32,644 nucleotides of DNA from an uncultured Eubacteriales bacterium (GCA_902475855.1 CABSBF010000021.1:1-32644), one strand, 5' to 3'; positions 7,677 to 15,173 are shown, numbered from the stretch's first letter. Made by a program: numbers and translations. The notes: generated by a model not told the origin, from the letters alone.

Positions 7677-8549
7677 TCAGGATTTGATTTTTTTGAAGTT
7701 GCCCATTGTTTCCTTGACACTGGTCAAATAAGCAAAGGAATTGGGGAAACGCTGCATCACGCGCTGGAATTCGACGATCTGAGTCTTATTGATCACGCAG
7801 ATCAGCATTGTCTTATTCTGATGTGTAAAGCCGCCGATGGCCGGAACCTCCGTCACGCCGTGCTTCAGCCGCTTCATCAGCGCATCGGCCAGTTCGTCCG
7901 GCTGATCGGTAATGATCTCAAACTTAACCGCTTCCTTGAAGCCCTTGAGCATTGCGTCGCTGACGCGACCGGAAATAAAGCAGTACGTAAGGCAGAGAAT
8001 GACCGGTTCAAACTGGAAATCATAAACCACATAGGAAATTCCCGCCACGATGGCGTTGATGCCGAAAATGACCCATACCAGATTATACTCCGGATACTTG
8101 TGATGAATCAGTGCGGCTACCAGATCGGTACCGCCGGTGCTGCCGCCCAGACGCATTACACAGCCGTAGCAGAAGCCGCTGATCACGCCGGCTGCCACAG
8201 GCGCAAGAATCTTGCTTGTGCCATTGGAGGTCACATAAATGAAATGCTCCAGCGGGAGCTTGTACATCACCAGCAAAACCACGGAAAACACAGCCGAGAA
8301 CACGGCGGAACGTATCGTGAATTTCCGTCCGACGATAAAAAAGGTCAAAATCACCAGCGGGATGTTTACGATGATATTCATATAGCCGACCTTAAAATCG
8401 AACACATACTGAATCATCGTTGCAATACCGGGGATGCCGGCTGGTGCAAACTGATTCGGGAAAATAAAAAGATGATAGCTGGCACCAAGGATTATCGCAC
8501 TCAGCACGATCACCGCATAGACTTTTATATGGCATACTATTCTCTTCAT
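7677..8549 (-). CDS. YitT family membrane protein (DUF161 + DUF2179)
   Basis: The 290-aa protein has an N-terminal membrane portion with several hydrophobic helices (about 10-200) containing the family signature FPNQFAPAGIPGIATM and a glycine-rich MRLGGSTGGTD stretch. A soluble C-terminal DUF2179-type domain follows (about 205-285, VKFEIITDQPDELADAL and GVTEVPAIGGFT). Members are widespread in Firmicutes and their transport substrate is not established. The start ATG at 8549 is preceded by AGGGAG. It has its own strong promoter and shares a bidirectional terminator with mgtE. Family membership is clear; function is not. Confidence 0.9.
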   Translation of the reverse strand: MKRIVCHIKVYAVIVLSAIILGASYHLFIFPNQFAPAGIPGIATMIQYVFDFKVGYMNIIVNIPLVILTFFIVGRKFTIRSAVFSAVFSVVLLVMYKLPLEHFIYVTSNGTSKILAPVAAGVISGFCYGCVMRLGGSTGGTDLVAALIHHKYPEYNLVWVIFGINAIVAGISYVVYDFQFEPVILCLTYCFISGRVSDAMLKGFKEAVKFEIITDQPDELADALMKRLKHGVTEVPAIGGFTHQNKTMLICVINKTQIVEFQRVMQRFPNSFAYLTSVKETMGNFKKIKS

Positions 8550-8580
8550 ATCCGCACTCCCTGTCTATAGTCCACACACA

Positions 8581-8609
8581 TATATAACAGGATTTGATCA
8601 AAATGTCAA
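8581..8609 (-). promoter_or_regulatory. Sigma-A promoter of the YitT gene
   Basis: On the minus strand a consensus TTGACA (8604-8609) and TATATA (8581-8586) are 17 bp apart. They lie about 30 bp upstream of the start codon. Confidence 0.8.
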
Positions 8610-8648
8610 CAGCAACTTTGCTTTTTCTCCGGCCGCCGGATGTTATAT

Positions 8649-8677
8649 TTGCTTTTTCTCTCCGGCCTTACTATAAT
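8649..8677 (+). promoter_or_regulatory. Putative promoter of the TrmH-family gene
   Basis: A consensus -10 TATAAT (8672-8677) lies 30 bp before the start. TTGCTT (8649-8654), 17 bp further up, is a weak -35. Confidence 0.6.
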
Positions 8678-8706
8678 ATAGAAAATACGGCATGGAGGAA
8701 CACGGA

Positions 8707-9525
8707 ATGTCCCGGATTTTTGAGATTACAGATTTTAACGCACCGGAGCTGGATGTCTACGCACGGCTGACAGAGAATCAGCTTGTCAACCGCGCCGACC
8801 CACTCAACGCGCTGTTTATTGCGGAAAGCCCGCTGGTCATCGGGCGGGCGCTGGATGCCGGCTGTGTGCCGGTTTCCTTCCTGATGGAGCGAAAGCACAC
8901 AGAGGGAAAGGCAAAAGAAATTCTGGCACGCTGCCCTGAAATCCCGGTTTATGTCTCAGAGTTGGACGTACTGACACAGATCACCGGCTTTCATCTGACA
9001 CGTGGGATGCTCTGCGCAATGCGTCGTCCACCGCTTCCTGCTCCGGAAGCGGTCTGCAAAAATGCGAACCGCATTGCCGTTCTTGAAAACGTGATGAATC
9101 CCACCAACTTGGGCGCGATTTTCCGTTCTGCCGCCGCGCTCGGTATGCAGGCCGTTCTTCTGACCAACGCAGGAAGCGACCCTCTCTACCGCCGTGCTCT
9201 GCGGGTGAGCATGGGTACGGTCTTTCAGGTGCCATGGGCCTTTCTGCCTGAAGAGGGCTGGACGGATTTCCTGCACACTCTCGGCTTCCGCACGGCTGCC
9301 ATGGCACTGCGCGACGATTCTCTGCACATTGCAGACCCGTGTCTGGAAGCTGTTGAAAAGCTCGCCGTTGTCCTCGGGACAGAGGGCGACGGCCTGGCTT
9401 CACAGACCATCGCCGCCTGCGACTATACCGTGCGCATTCCCATGATGCACGGGGTGGACTCTCTGAATGTTGCTGCGGCCAGCGCCGTCGCATTCTATCA
9501 GCTTGGAGCCTGTCACCACCGTTGA
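8707..9525 (+). CDS. TrmH (SpoU) family RNA 2'-O-methyltransferase
   Basis: SpoU-class enzymes transfer methyl from SAM to ribose 2'-OH in tRNA or rRNA through a knotted fold. The three C-terminal motifs are clear: motif 1 NPTNLGAIFRSAAALG, motif 2 GTEGDGL, and motif 3 IPMMHGVDSLNVAAASAV. An N-terminal substrate-binding region precedes them (residues about 1-110). I chose the ATG at 8707 because GGAGG lies 8 nt upstream; an ATG five codons earlier (8692) overlaps that site. The target base is not predictable. The 3' end overlaps by 13 bp the small minus-strand ORF that starts the recombinase module. Confidence 0.9.
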   Translation: MSRIFEITDFNAPELDVYARLTENQLVNRADPLNALFIAESPLVIGRALDAGCVPVSFLMERKHTEGKAKEILARCPEIPVYVSELDVLTQITGFHLTRGMLCAMRRPPLPAPEAVCKNANRIAVLENVMNPTNLGAIFRSAAALGMQAVLLTNAGSDPLYRRALRVSMGTVFQVPWAFLPEEGWTDFLHTLGFRTAAMALRDDSLHIADPCLEAVEKLAVVLGTEGDGLASQTIAACDYTVRIPMMHGVDSLNVAAASAVAFYQLGACHHR

Positions 9526-9686
9526 CGCTTCTCCTGAAATTCCGCTTTTCCCGCAAATAGTTCGCGCAGCCATCTCAGCTTCAGCTCGGTGGCTGCGCAC
9601 TTTTTGCGCTCCTCTGCAAGGGTTTCAAAAGGGACCTTCTCCTTTTTCGAGTTAACATAACTCTCAGGTTTAATCTCACAATGCAT
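9513..9686 (-). CDS. 57-aa protein divergent from recombinase 1; candidate accessory factor
   Basis: This short gene starts at ATG 9686 with GGGAGG 8 nt upstream and ends with TGA at 9513. The product (MHCEIKPESYVNSKKEK...) is highly charged, with a probable long helix (ETLAEERKKCAATELKLRWL). I do not recognise a family. It is transcribed away from recombinase 1 and shares with it the GTATG-N15-CATA intergenic motif. An equivalent 54-aa gene occupies the same place beside recombinase 2, with a loosely similar shape: an [S/A]-Y-V motif, then a charged Ala-rich helix with Cys and Trp. Its size and position suggest a recombination directionality factor or other partner, but that is inference. 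Confidence 0.6.
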   Translation of the reverse strand: MHCEIKPESYVNSKKEKVPFETLAEERKKCAATELKLRWLRELFAGKAEFQEKRQRW

Positions 9687-9730
9687 TCTTCATTCCTCCC
9701 GCCGAAAAGCTTATTCCGCCAATTGTGCCG

Positions 9731-9758
9731 GTATGCTTTTCCGTTCCGTGCATAGGCT
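9731..9758. promoter_or_regulatory. Sporulation-type promoter motif upstream of recombinase 1
   Basis: GTATGCT (9731-9737), a 13-bp spacer and CATAGGCT (9751-9758) resemble a sigma-E/sigma-K promoter (-10 CATAnnnT). The complement gives CATACC for the divergent 57-aa gene. The same GTATG-N15-CATA arrangement occurs before recombinase 2. No sigma-A promoter is evident in this gap. Confidence 0.5.
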
Positions 9759-9777
9759 TTCAGTGGAGGTGAGGAAC

Positions 9778-11178
9778 ATGCAGCTATCTGCCGCTGCCTA
9801 CATTCGTGTATCGACGGAAGATCAAACCGAATACTCCCCCGCCGCCCAACTCCGTGAGCTGCGTGAGTATGCACAGGCGCACAGTCTGCTTCTGGACGAC
9901 CGTTTCGTCTATGCCGACGAGGGGCTTTCCGGCCGCCGTGCCGAAAAGCGCCCCGCATTTCAGCGCATGATTACAGACGCGAAAGCAGGGCTGTTCTCTG
10001 TCGTCCTCGTACATAAATTTGACCGGTTTGCCCGCTCCCGTGAGGACAGCGTCGTCTATAAGTCCATTCTGAAGCGCGCCGGTGTAGAGGTCATTTCCAT
10101 CCGTGAGCCACTGGCGGAAGGAAGCTACGCCGGCGTCATGGAGGCAATTTATGAAAGTTTCGCGGAGGCTTACAGCATCAACCTCAGTCAGGAGGTCAAA
10201 AAAGGCATGACCGAAAAGGCGCTGCGCGGCGGGGTTCAGACGCCCCCGCCCTTTGGCTATCGGATACAGGCACACAGATATGTACCGGACGAGCAGGAAG
10301 CGCCCTTGGTGCAAGAGCTGTTTCGCCGCTGTGCAGACGGTGCGGGCTGCTTCGCGCTTGCGCGCTGGTTGGGAGAACTTCGTGTCATCACCCGCCGCGG
10401 CTGTGCCTTTGAGAGCCGGACGGTTGAATATATTCTGCGCAATCCCGTCTACCTCGGCAAGCTGCGGTGGAACCCAGTCGGGCGAACCGGGCGAAAATTC
10501 GACGATCCCGCCCTCATCATCACCGATGCGGAACACGAGGCTCTGATTTCCCCTTCCCTATGGGATGCCGTCCAGCGCCGCCTCGATGAAACGAAAGCAC
10601 GGTATGCTTATCGTGCGCGTCCTCCCTCGGGCAGAAAGCACTGGCTCTCCGGCGTTGTCCGATGCGCTGCCTGCGGCGCGCCGCTCGTCTGTGCAGGCAG
10701 TTATCTGAAATGCAGTGCATATCTGCGCGGGCGCTGCCGTTCCAGCCAGCACATTTCCGCGGCTCTTCTTGAGCATGCGCTGCTCGCACATCTGCGACGG
10801 GATCTGTCCGCAGCGGCTGACATCGGTTTTCTTGCGCCGCTCATACAGAATCGCGGCAAGCCCGAAATGGAAAAGACACGCATACGCCGCATGGAGCAGA
10901 TGTTAACGCGACTCACTGATGCCTATTTGAATGGAATTCTAACGTTGGAGGAATACGGCGGCCGCCGCCGCGCTTTGGAAGCAGAACGCCCTTCCTCCTT
11001 GCCGCAGACAGCACCGGCATCACCGCCGGAAGCGGATATTCGCACCGCTTTGTCTGAGCTCACCGCTCCCTGCGCAGGAACCGAAGCTCTGCATCGCGCC
11101 ATTATGGCCATTGTGGAACGCTGCGAATTTGACAAATCCAGCGGACGTCTGACAATTTTCTACCGATACTCGCTCTGA
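9778..11178 (+). CDS. Large serine recombinase 1 (cotJC-associated)
   Basis: Large serine recombinases catalyse conservative integration or excision at short att sites through a phosphoserine link. The 466 aa contain the resolvase catalytic domain (AAYIRVSTEDQ with the nucleophilic Ser, then the conserved Arg region KFDRFARSREDS), a recombinase domain (about 150-260, TPPPFGYRI and YILRNPVYLGKLRW), a zinc ribbon (CAACGAPLVC...C...C) and a C-terminal coiled-coil region. It appears full length and intact. The ATG at 9778 follows GGAGGTGAGG. The gene ends about 25 bp before a cotJC segment that begins abruptly in mid-gene, the position expected for an element-encoded recombinase next to its own att site. 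Its likely role is excision of element A during sporulation (inferred). Confidence 0.9.
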   Translation: MQLSAAAYIRVSTEDQTEYSPAAQLRELREYAQAHSLLLDDRFVYADEGLSGRRAEKRPAFQRMITDAKAGLFSVVLVHKFDRFARSREDSVVYKSILKRAGVEVISIREPLAEGSYAGVMEAIYESFAEAYSINLSQEVKKGMTEKALRGGVQTPPPFGYRIQAHRYVPDEQEAPLVQELFRRCADGAGCFALARWLGELRVITRRGCAFESRTVEYILRNPVYLGKLRWNPVGRTGRKFDDPALIITDAEHEALISPSLWDAVQRRLDETKARYAYRARPPSGRKHWLSGVVRCAACGAPLVCAGSYLKCSAYLRGRCRSSQHISAALLEHALLAHLRRDLSAAADIGFLAPLIQNRGKPEMEKTRIRRMEQMLTRLTDAYLNGILTLEEYGGRRRALEAERPSSLPQTAPASPPEADIRTALSELTAPCAGTEALHRAIMAIVERCEFDKSSGRLTIFYRYSL

Positions 11179-11189
11179 TTTTTTTGCAG

Positions 11190-11216
11190 GTCAATGCCAT
11201 CCGGCGGGCCGGATGG
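11190..11216 (+). other. Predicted right attachment site of element A within cotJC
   Basis: Homology to CotJC begins abruptly at GGC GGG CCG GAT (11203 on), which encodes GGPD. The preceding bases (TCAATGCCATCC) do not encode the expected residues. The crossover is therefore near GG at 11203-11204, inside CCGGCGGGCCGG. The partner left site is not in the window, so the core dinucleotide is a guess. Confidence 0.5.
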
Positions 11217-11310
11217 AGAGTTGGGTGCATCGCTTCGCTATCTGTCTCAGCGCTACTCCATGCCCTTCCCGGAGCTCAAGGGACTGCTTACGGACATTGG
11301 TACCGAAGAA
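11203..11310 (+). CDS. cotJC: cotJC internal segment (36 codons), spore coat manganese catalase fragment
   Basis: CotJC is a ferritin-like manganese-catalase-family protein of the spore coat. These 36 codons read GGPDGELGASLRYLSQRY, then SMPFPELKGLLTDIGTEE, exactly the segment that follows the N-terminal ~29 residues of CotJC and precedes LGHLEM. The frame is open and undamaged. It has no start of its own: upstream is the end of recombinase 1, not the expected MW-x-YEKKLQYPV N-terminus. Downstream, homology stops after GTEE at the element B junction. Its missing C-terminal part resumes at 16763 in the same strand and frame. The metal-ligand Glu residues lie here, while the paired His lies in the other segment. 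It is inactive unless the DNA is rearranged. Confidence 0.85.
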
Positions 11311-11320
11311 TCCGGCTCGT
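11299..11320 (+). other. Predicted attL of element B (left cotJC junction)
   Basis: The sequence GGTACCGAAGAATCCGGCTC contains the end of the cotJC coding segment (GAA GAA) joined to element DNA (TCCGG...). GAAT (11308-11311) is shared with the right junction at 16763-16766, and the central GA (11308-11309) is the likely crossover dinucleotide. Confidence 0.7.
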
Positions 11321-11330
11321 ATTATTATCA

Positions 11331-11364
11331 ACAGCGCCCCCGGAGAGGACTCCGGAGGCGCTGT
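11331..11364 (-). terminator. Hairpin after the CofE-like gene
   Basis: An extended inverted repeat (ACAGCGCC...GGCGCTGT with inner CGGAG/CTCCG) lies just past the minus-strand stop at 11368. The T-tract is poor, so termination efficiency is uncertain. Confidence 0.55.
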
Positions 11365-11367
11365 ATA

Positions 11368-12561
11368 TCAATCATTGGAGAAGTTATCGAAATAGCCCTG
11401 CACAAGCACGATGGGCGTTCCCTTGTCGCCGGAGCCGCTGGTGAGATCACACAGGGAGCCGATCAGGTCGGTAAGCTGCCGCGGCGTAGTTCCCTCAGAG
11501 ACCATATGGCCGGTCAGATCGCCGTCCTTTGCGCGGATACTGTCCGTAATCGCCGTTTCAAGCGCATTTCCTTCCAACCCCTTGAAGGCATTATCAGCCA
11601 GGTACTTGAGCTTCAGTTCGTTCGGCGTTCCCACAAGACCGTCTGTGTAGGCCGGACTGACGCAGGGGTCCGCCAGCTCCCAGATCTTGCCCTGCGGATC
11701 CTTGAAAGCGCCGTCACCATAGACCATAACCTCAATTTTTTTGCCCGTCGCCTCCATCAGGCGCTTCTGCGCCTCGCGAACGAAGGCGCCGCAGTCGCGC
11801 GGGAAGAGCTTGACTGTGTTCTCGTCTGCCTTGTTCGTGCCGAGCAAGCCGAAATCCGGATTGTATCCGCTGCCGTTTACGGGAGCCGTCAGCAGATCAT
11901 CCAGACCGCACACACGCTCTGCACCCGCTGCGCGAAGGATGCGTTTGGTGCGCGCACGGGTATGAATATCACAGGCCAGCACATTTTTCGTATAGTTCAG
12001 AATGGTTTTCGCCTGATTGGAGAAGATGATTTCTGCCTCGGCACCGGCCTCACGAATGACCTGCTCGTAGTAGCCAACATAATCAATGCCGGTAAATTCA
12101 TGGCGGTTTTCGCCAAACTTCTCGCGGTACTCCGCCAGCGTCAGAGTGTCGGCATAGGGATCGACGCCGGCCTCATCCAGCTTGTCCAGTGAAACCAGGC
12201 AATTTCCGACCTCGTCCGAGGGATAGCTCAGCATCAGGACGACCTTTTTCGCTCCCAGCGCCACTCCGCGGAGGCAGATGGCAAAGCGATTGCGGGAGAG
12301 AATGGGAAAAATCACACCCACAGTTTCGCCGCCCAGCTTGGCGCGAACGTCCGCTGCCATATCCTGCACACTCGCATAGTTGCCCTGGCTTCTGGCAACG
12401 ACAGATTCCGTGATTGCAACCACGTCGCGGTCGCGCAGCGTAAAGCCTTCGCTCTGTGCCGCACCAAGCACAGACTGTGTGACAATTGCGGGCAGATCAT
12501 CGCCCTGGCGGATGATGGGGCAGCGGATGCCACGGGAGATCGTTCCAACTTTTCTTTCCAT
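11368..12561 (-). CDS. Coenzyme F420-0:L-glutamate ligase-like protein (CofE family)
   Basis: CofE enzymes add gamma-linked glutamate to F420-0 with GTP. The 397-aa protein has the family-like start (RCPIIRQGDDLPAIV), DVVAITESVVARSQGN, the ILSRNRFAICLRG region, and a C-terminal part with EVMVYGDGAFKDP and the LADPCVSPAYTDGL block. CofE homologues are common in Clostridia where no full F420 pathway is known, so its substrate may be something else. It follows the FAD oxidoreductase by 23 bp (AGAAAGGAAA ribosome site), forming a two-gene unit divergent from the LysR gene. It lies wholly within element B and would leave the cotJC locus on excision. Confidence 0.8.
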   Translation of the reverse strand: MERKVGTISRGIRCPIIRQGDDLPAIVTQSVLGAAQSEGFTLRDRDVVAITESVVARSQGNYASVQDMAADVRAKLGGETVGVIFPILSRNRFAICLRGVALGAKKVVLMLSYPSDEVGNCLVSLDKLDEAGVDPYADTLTLAEYREKFGENRHEFTGIDYVGYYEQVIREAGAEAEIIFSNQAKTILNYTKNVLACDIHTRARTKRILRAAGAERVCGLDDLLTAPVNGSGYNPDFGLLGTNKADENTVKLFPRDCGAFVREAQKRLMEATGKKIEVMVYGDGAFKDPQGKIWELADPCVSPAYTDGLVGTPNELKLKYLADNAFKGLEGNALETAITDSIRAKDGDLTGHMVSEGTTPRQLTDLIGSLCDLTSGSGDKGTPIVLVQGYFDNFSND

Positions 12562-12584
12562 TGTATTGGTTTCCTTTCTTGAAA

Positions 12585-13961
12585 TCAGAGTGCCTGTGCA
12601 ATTTTTCTCGCGACATAAACGCCGCTGGCAGAAGCATGGGACAGGGAGTGCGTCACGCCGCTGCCGTCTCCGATGATATAGAGTCCCTTGTGCAGGGTTT
12701 CCAGATTCTCATCGAGTTCAACTTCCATGTTATAGAACTTAACTTCAACACCGTAGAGCAGCGTATCGTCATTCGCCGTGCCAGGCGCGATCTTATCCAG
12801 TGCATAGATCATCTCAATGATACCGTCCAGAATCCGCTTTGGCAGGACAAGGCTCAAATCGCCCGGCGTCGCCGCCAGTGTGGGCGTGACAAGCCCTTCC
12901 TCGATGCGCTTGACCGTGCTTCTGCGGCCTCGGATCAGGTCGCCGAATCGCTGCACGATCACACCGCCGCCCAGCATATTTGACAGGCGCGCGATGCTCT
13001 CGCCATAGCCGTTGCTGTCCTTAAAAGGCTCGGAGAAGTGCTTGGCAACCAAAAGTGCAAAGTTTGTATTGTCGGTTTGCAGCTCCTTGCCCTCGTAACT
13101 GTGACCGTTGACGGTGACGATGCCGTTCGTATTCTCATTGACGACCATACCATTCGGATTCATGCAGAAGGTACGCACGCAGTCTTCAAACTGCTGTGTG
13201 CGGTAGACGATCTTGCTCTCATAGAGCTCGTCGGTCAGATGAGAGAAGATCACCGCCGGAAGCTCGACGCGCACGCCGAGATCAACACGGTTGGACTTCG
13301 TCGGGATGTTCAGATGCGCGCACACATTTTCCATCCACTTGCTTCCGCTGCGTCCGACGGAAACGACGCATTCCCGGCAGGTGAAGCGCTTATCTCCGCA
13401 GTCGATACAATAGCCGCTTTCCGTTTTCTCAATCTCATGTGCAGGTGTATCGAAGTAGAAATCCACACGCTGGCGCAGCTCGTTATAAAGGTTCGTAAGA
13501 ACGACGTAATTGATATCCGTTCCAAGGTGCCGCACTGAGGCGTCCAGCAGGTTCAGCTTGTGCTGCAGGCACAGCTTTTTGAAGCGTGTCCCGGCCGTGG
13601 AATAGAGCTTCGTTCCCTCACCGCCAAAGCGCAGATTGATCTCATCCACATATTTCATCAGGTCGATAGCCTGCTTCTTACCGACATGCTCATAGAGCGT
13701 GCCGCCGAAATCGTTCGTGATATTATATTTTCCATCAGAGAATGCCCCCGCGCCGCCAAAGCCGCTCATGATAGAGCAGCAGCCGCACTTGATGCAGCTT
13801 TTGACCTTATCTCCGTCGATGGGGCAGCGGCGTTTCTCCAGCGGATGTCCCGCCTCGATGACAGCCACGCGCAGTTCAGACCTCTTCTGCGTCAGTTCAA
13901 AGGCCGAAAAGATCCCGCCGGGGCCGGCGCCGACGATTACAACATCATAATTCTTTTCCAT
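12585..13961 (-). CDS. FAD-dependent NAD(P)/FAD oxidoreductase (COG2509-like)
   Basis: The N-terminal Rossmann motif VVIVGAGPGGIFSAFEL binds FAD. A cysteine cluster CIKCGCC lies at about residues 60-66, followed by FGGAGAFSDGKYN. The C-terminus has the second FAD motif GLYIIGDGSGVTHSLSHASASG. The length of 458 aa fits uncharacterised FAD-dependent dehydrogenases. The start ATG at 13961 has GGAG 8 nt upstream; a longer frame upstream (to 14096) would overlap the LysR gene and lacks a ribosome site. It probably forms an operon with the CofE-like gene under control of the divergent LysR protein. The substrate is unknown. Confidence 0.85.
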   Translation of the reverse strand: MEKNYDVVIVGAGPGGIFSAFELTQKRSELRVAVIEAGHPLEKRRCPIDGDKVKSCIKCGCCSIMSGFGGAGAFSDGKYNITNDFGGTLYEHVGKKQAIDLMKYVDEINLRFGGEGTKLYSTAGTRFKKLCLQHKLNLLDASVRHLGTDINYVVLTNLYNELRQRVDFYFDTPAHEIEKTESGYCIDCGDKRFTCRECVVSVGRSGSKWMENVCAHLNIPTKSNRVDLGVRVELPAVIFSHLTDELYESKIVYRTQQFEDCVRTFCMNPNGMVVNENTNGIVTVNGHSYEGKELQTDNTNFALLVAKHFSEPFKDSNGYGESIARLSNMLGGGVIVQRFGDLIRGRRSTVKRIEEGLVTPTLAATPGDLSLVLPKRILDGIIEMIYALDKIAPGTANDDTLLYGVEVKFYNMEVELDENLETLHKGLYIIGDGSGVTHSLSHASASGVYVARKIAQAL

Positions 13962-13998
13962 AGCATTCACTCCGTACTTGCATTTTCTCAACCGCCTT

Positions 13999-14027
13999 AG
14001 TATAATACGAACATAGGCATAAGTAAA
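13999..14027 (-). promoter_or_regulatory. Putative promoter of the FAD oxidoreductase/CofE-like operon
   Basis: On the minus strand TTTACT (14022-14027) and TATACT (13999-14004) are 17 bp apart, 38 bp upstream of the start. The AT-rich 13962-14075 gap between divergent genes is where a LysR operator would be expected; I see no clean T-N11-A box to single out. Confidence 0.5.
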
Positions 14028-14075
14028 ATAGTTAGTTTTAATATCTGATATAAGCAAAACGAATGGAGCCGTGCT

Positions 14076-14978
14076 ATGATCGCCAAACTGGAACAATACC
14101 GGATTTTTAAGGAAGTGGCCGACTGCGGCAACCTCACGGCCGCCGCACAGCGGCTCTATATCTCGCAGTCCGCCGTCAGCCAGAGTATAAAATCACTGGA
14201 AGCCACACTTCAGGCACAGCTTTTTGCGCGCCATCCGCGCGGCGTAAGCCTGACGGCGGAAGGGCAGCAGCTTTATGACTACGTCGGCAAGGCACTGACA
14301 CTTTTGCAATCCGGAGAGCATCGTCTTCAGCAGATGCGCGAGCTGGTCACAGGCGAGCTGTCCATCGGCAGCAACAGCACGCTGATGAAATATTACCTCA
14401 TGCCCATCCTACAAGCCTATCATAAAGCCTACCCGCAGATTCGGATCCATATTCACGGAGGAACCAGCAAAAAAGTGCTGGAAGGGCTGAAGGATGGACA
14501 AATCGACCTTGCCTTTGCCACCACGCCGCCCGCCGGCGGAAGTTTTCAATCCGTGCGATGCTTTGCCACGCACACCGCCTTCGTCGCCGCACCGGATTTC
14601 CCCTGCGATTTTGAGAAAATCTACTCTCTTGCGGAGATTGCACAGTTCCCCCTTTTGGTGCTCGACCGTGACGCCAGTTCCCGTCGTTTTCTGGAAGCGC
14701 AGTTTTTGCAGCGCGGCCTGAAGTTGGAGCCGGAAATGGAATCCGCCAGCCATAACCTGCTGATTTCCCTGGCGCGCATCGGTCTCGGCGTCGCCTGCGT
14801 CACACGGGAGATGTCCCTCTCCGGTCTGAACCGCGGCGTCATCCGGGAATTGCGGCTCTCTGAGCAGCTCCCCGCACGTTCCGTTTCGATGTGTACGCTT
14901 CGCGGAGCAGAGCCCTCCGCTGCCGCAAAGCGTTTTGCAGAATTTGTCCTACAGGATCTCCAGAGCATACCGGACTGA
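14076..14978 (+). CDS. LysR family transcriptional regulator
   Basis: The 300 aa have an N-terminal winged helix-turn-helix (about 1-60; TAAAQRLYISQSAVSQSIKSLEATL is the classic LysR HTH region) and a C-terminal periplasmic-binding-like effector domain (about 90-295). The start at 14076 follows GGAG. It is divergent from the FAD oxidoreductase/CofE-like pair and is likely their regulator, as is typical for this family. The effector is unknown. The 3' end overlaps the 54-aa minus-strand gene by 30 bp, just as the TrmH gene overlaps the 57-aa gene. Confidence 0.93.
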   Translation: MIAKLEQYRIFKEVADCGNLTAAAQRLYISQSAVSQSIKSLEATLQAQLFARHPRGVSLTAEGQQLYDYVGKALTLLQSGEHRLQQMRELVTGELSIGSNSTLMKYYLMPILQAYHKAYPQIRIHIHGGTSKKVLEGLKDGQIDLAFATTPPAGGSFQSVRCFATHTAFVAAPDFPCDFEKIYSLAEIAQFPLLVLDRDASSRRFLEAQFLQRGLKLEPEMESASHNLLISLARIGLGVACVTREMSLSGLNRGVIRELRLSEQLPARSVSMCTLRGAEPSAAAKRFAEFVLQDLQSIPD

Positions 14979-15113
14979 ATCTCTCTTCTGCAATATTTCC
15001 CAGGCCGCACGCTGTGCAAGACAGCGCGCGGCTTCGTTCTGCTCCGGTGTGTTCTGTACATAAGCGTCGCTGCTGATCAGAACTTTCCCGTTCTCTAGTT
15101 CAAATTCCTCCAT
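14949..15113 (-). CDS. 54-aa protein divergent from recombinase 2; candidate accessory factor
   Basis: ATG at 15113 has a near-perfect ribosome site, GAGGAGGTGAG, and TAG ends the frame at 14949. The product (MEEFELENGKVLISSDAYVQ...) is acidic at the N-terminus, with a probable helix NEAARCLAQRAAWEILQKR. No known family is recognised. Its position mirrors the 57-aa gene beside recombinase 1: divergent start, shared GTATG-N15-CATA motif, and a 3' end overlapping the preceding chromosomal gene tail-to-tail. The strong ribosome site argues for real translation. A recombination directionality factor is one plausible role; the established partner of SprA in the SP-beta prophage is a similarly small protein. 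Confidence 0.65.
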   Translation of the reverse strand: MEEFELENGKVLISSDAYVQNTPEQNEAARCLAQRAAWEILQKRDSVRYALEIL

Positions 15114-15145
15114 CGTCTCACCTCCTCATGCAGTCTTTGTGTCAG

Positions 15146-15173
15146 GTATGTTTTCCCATTTGCCCCATACAAT
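15146..15173. promoter_or_regulatory. Sigma-E-type promoter motif upstream of recombinase 2
   Basis: CATACAAT (15166-15173) is an exact match to the sigma-E -10 consensus. GTATGTT (15146-15152), 13 bp upstream, is a partial -35 match. The layout equals that at 9731-9758. The motif is an inverted repeat (GTATG...CATAC), so the complement offers CATACC to the divergent 54-aa gene. Confidence 0.55.

Noticed and set aside
11194..12192. Plus-strand frame starting in the cotJC segment and running 332 codons into element B
   Set aside because: Only the first 36-40 codons are cotJC. The remainder is antisense to the CofE-like gene and arises because the insertion leaves the frame open.
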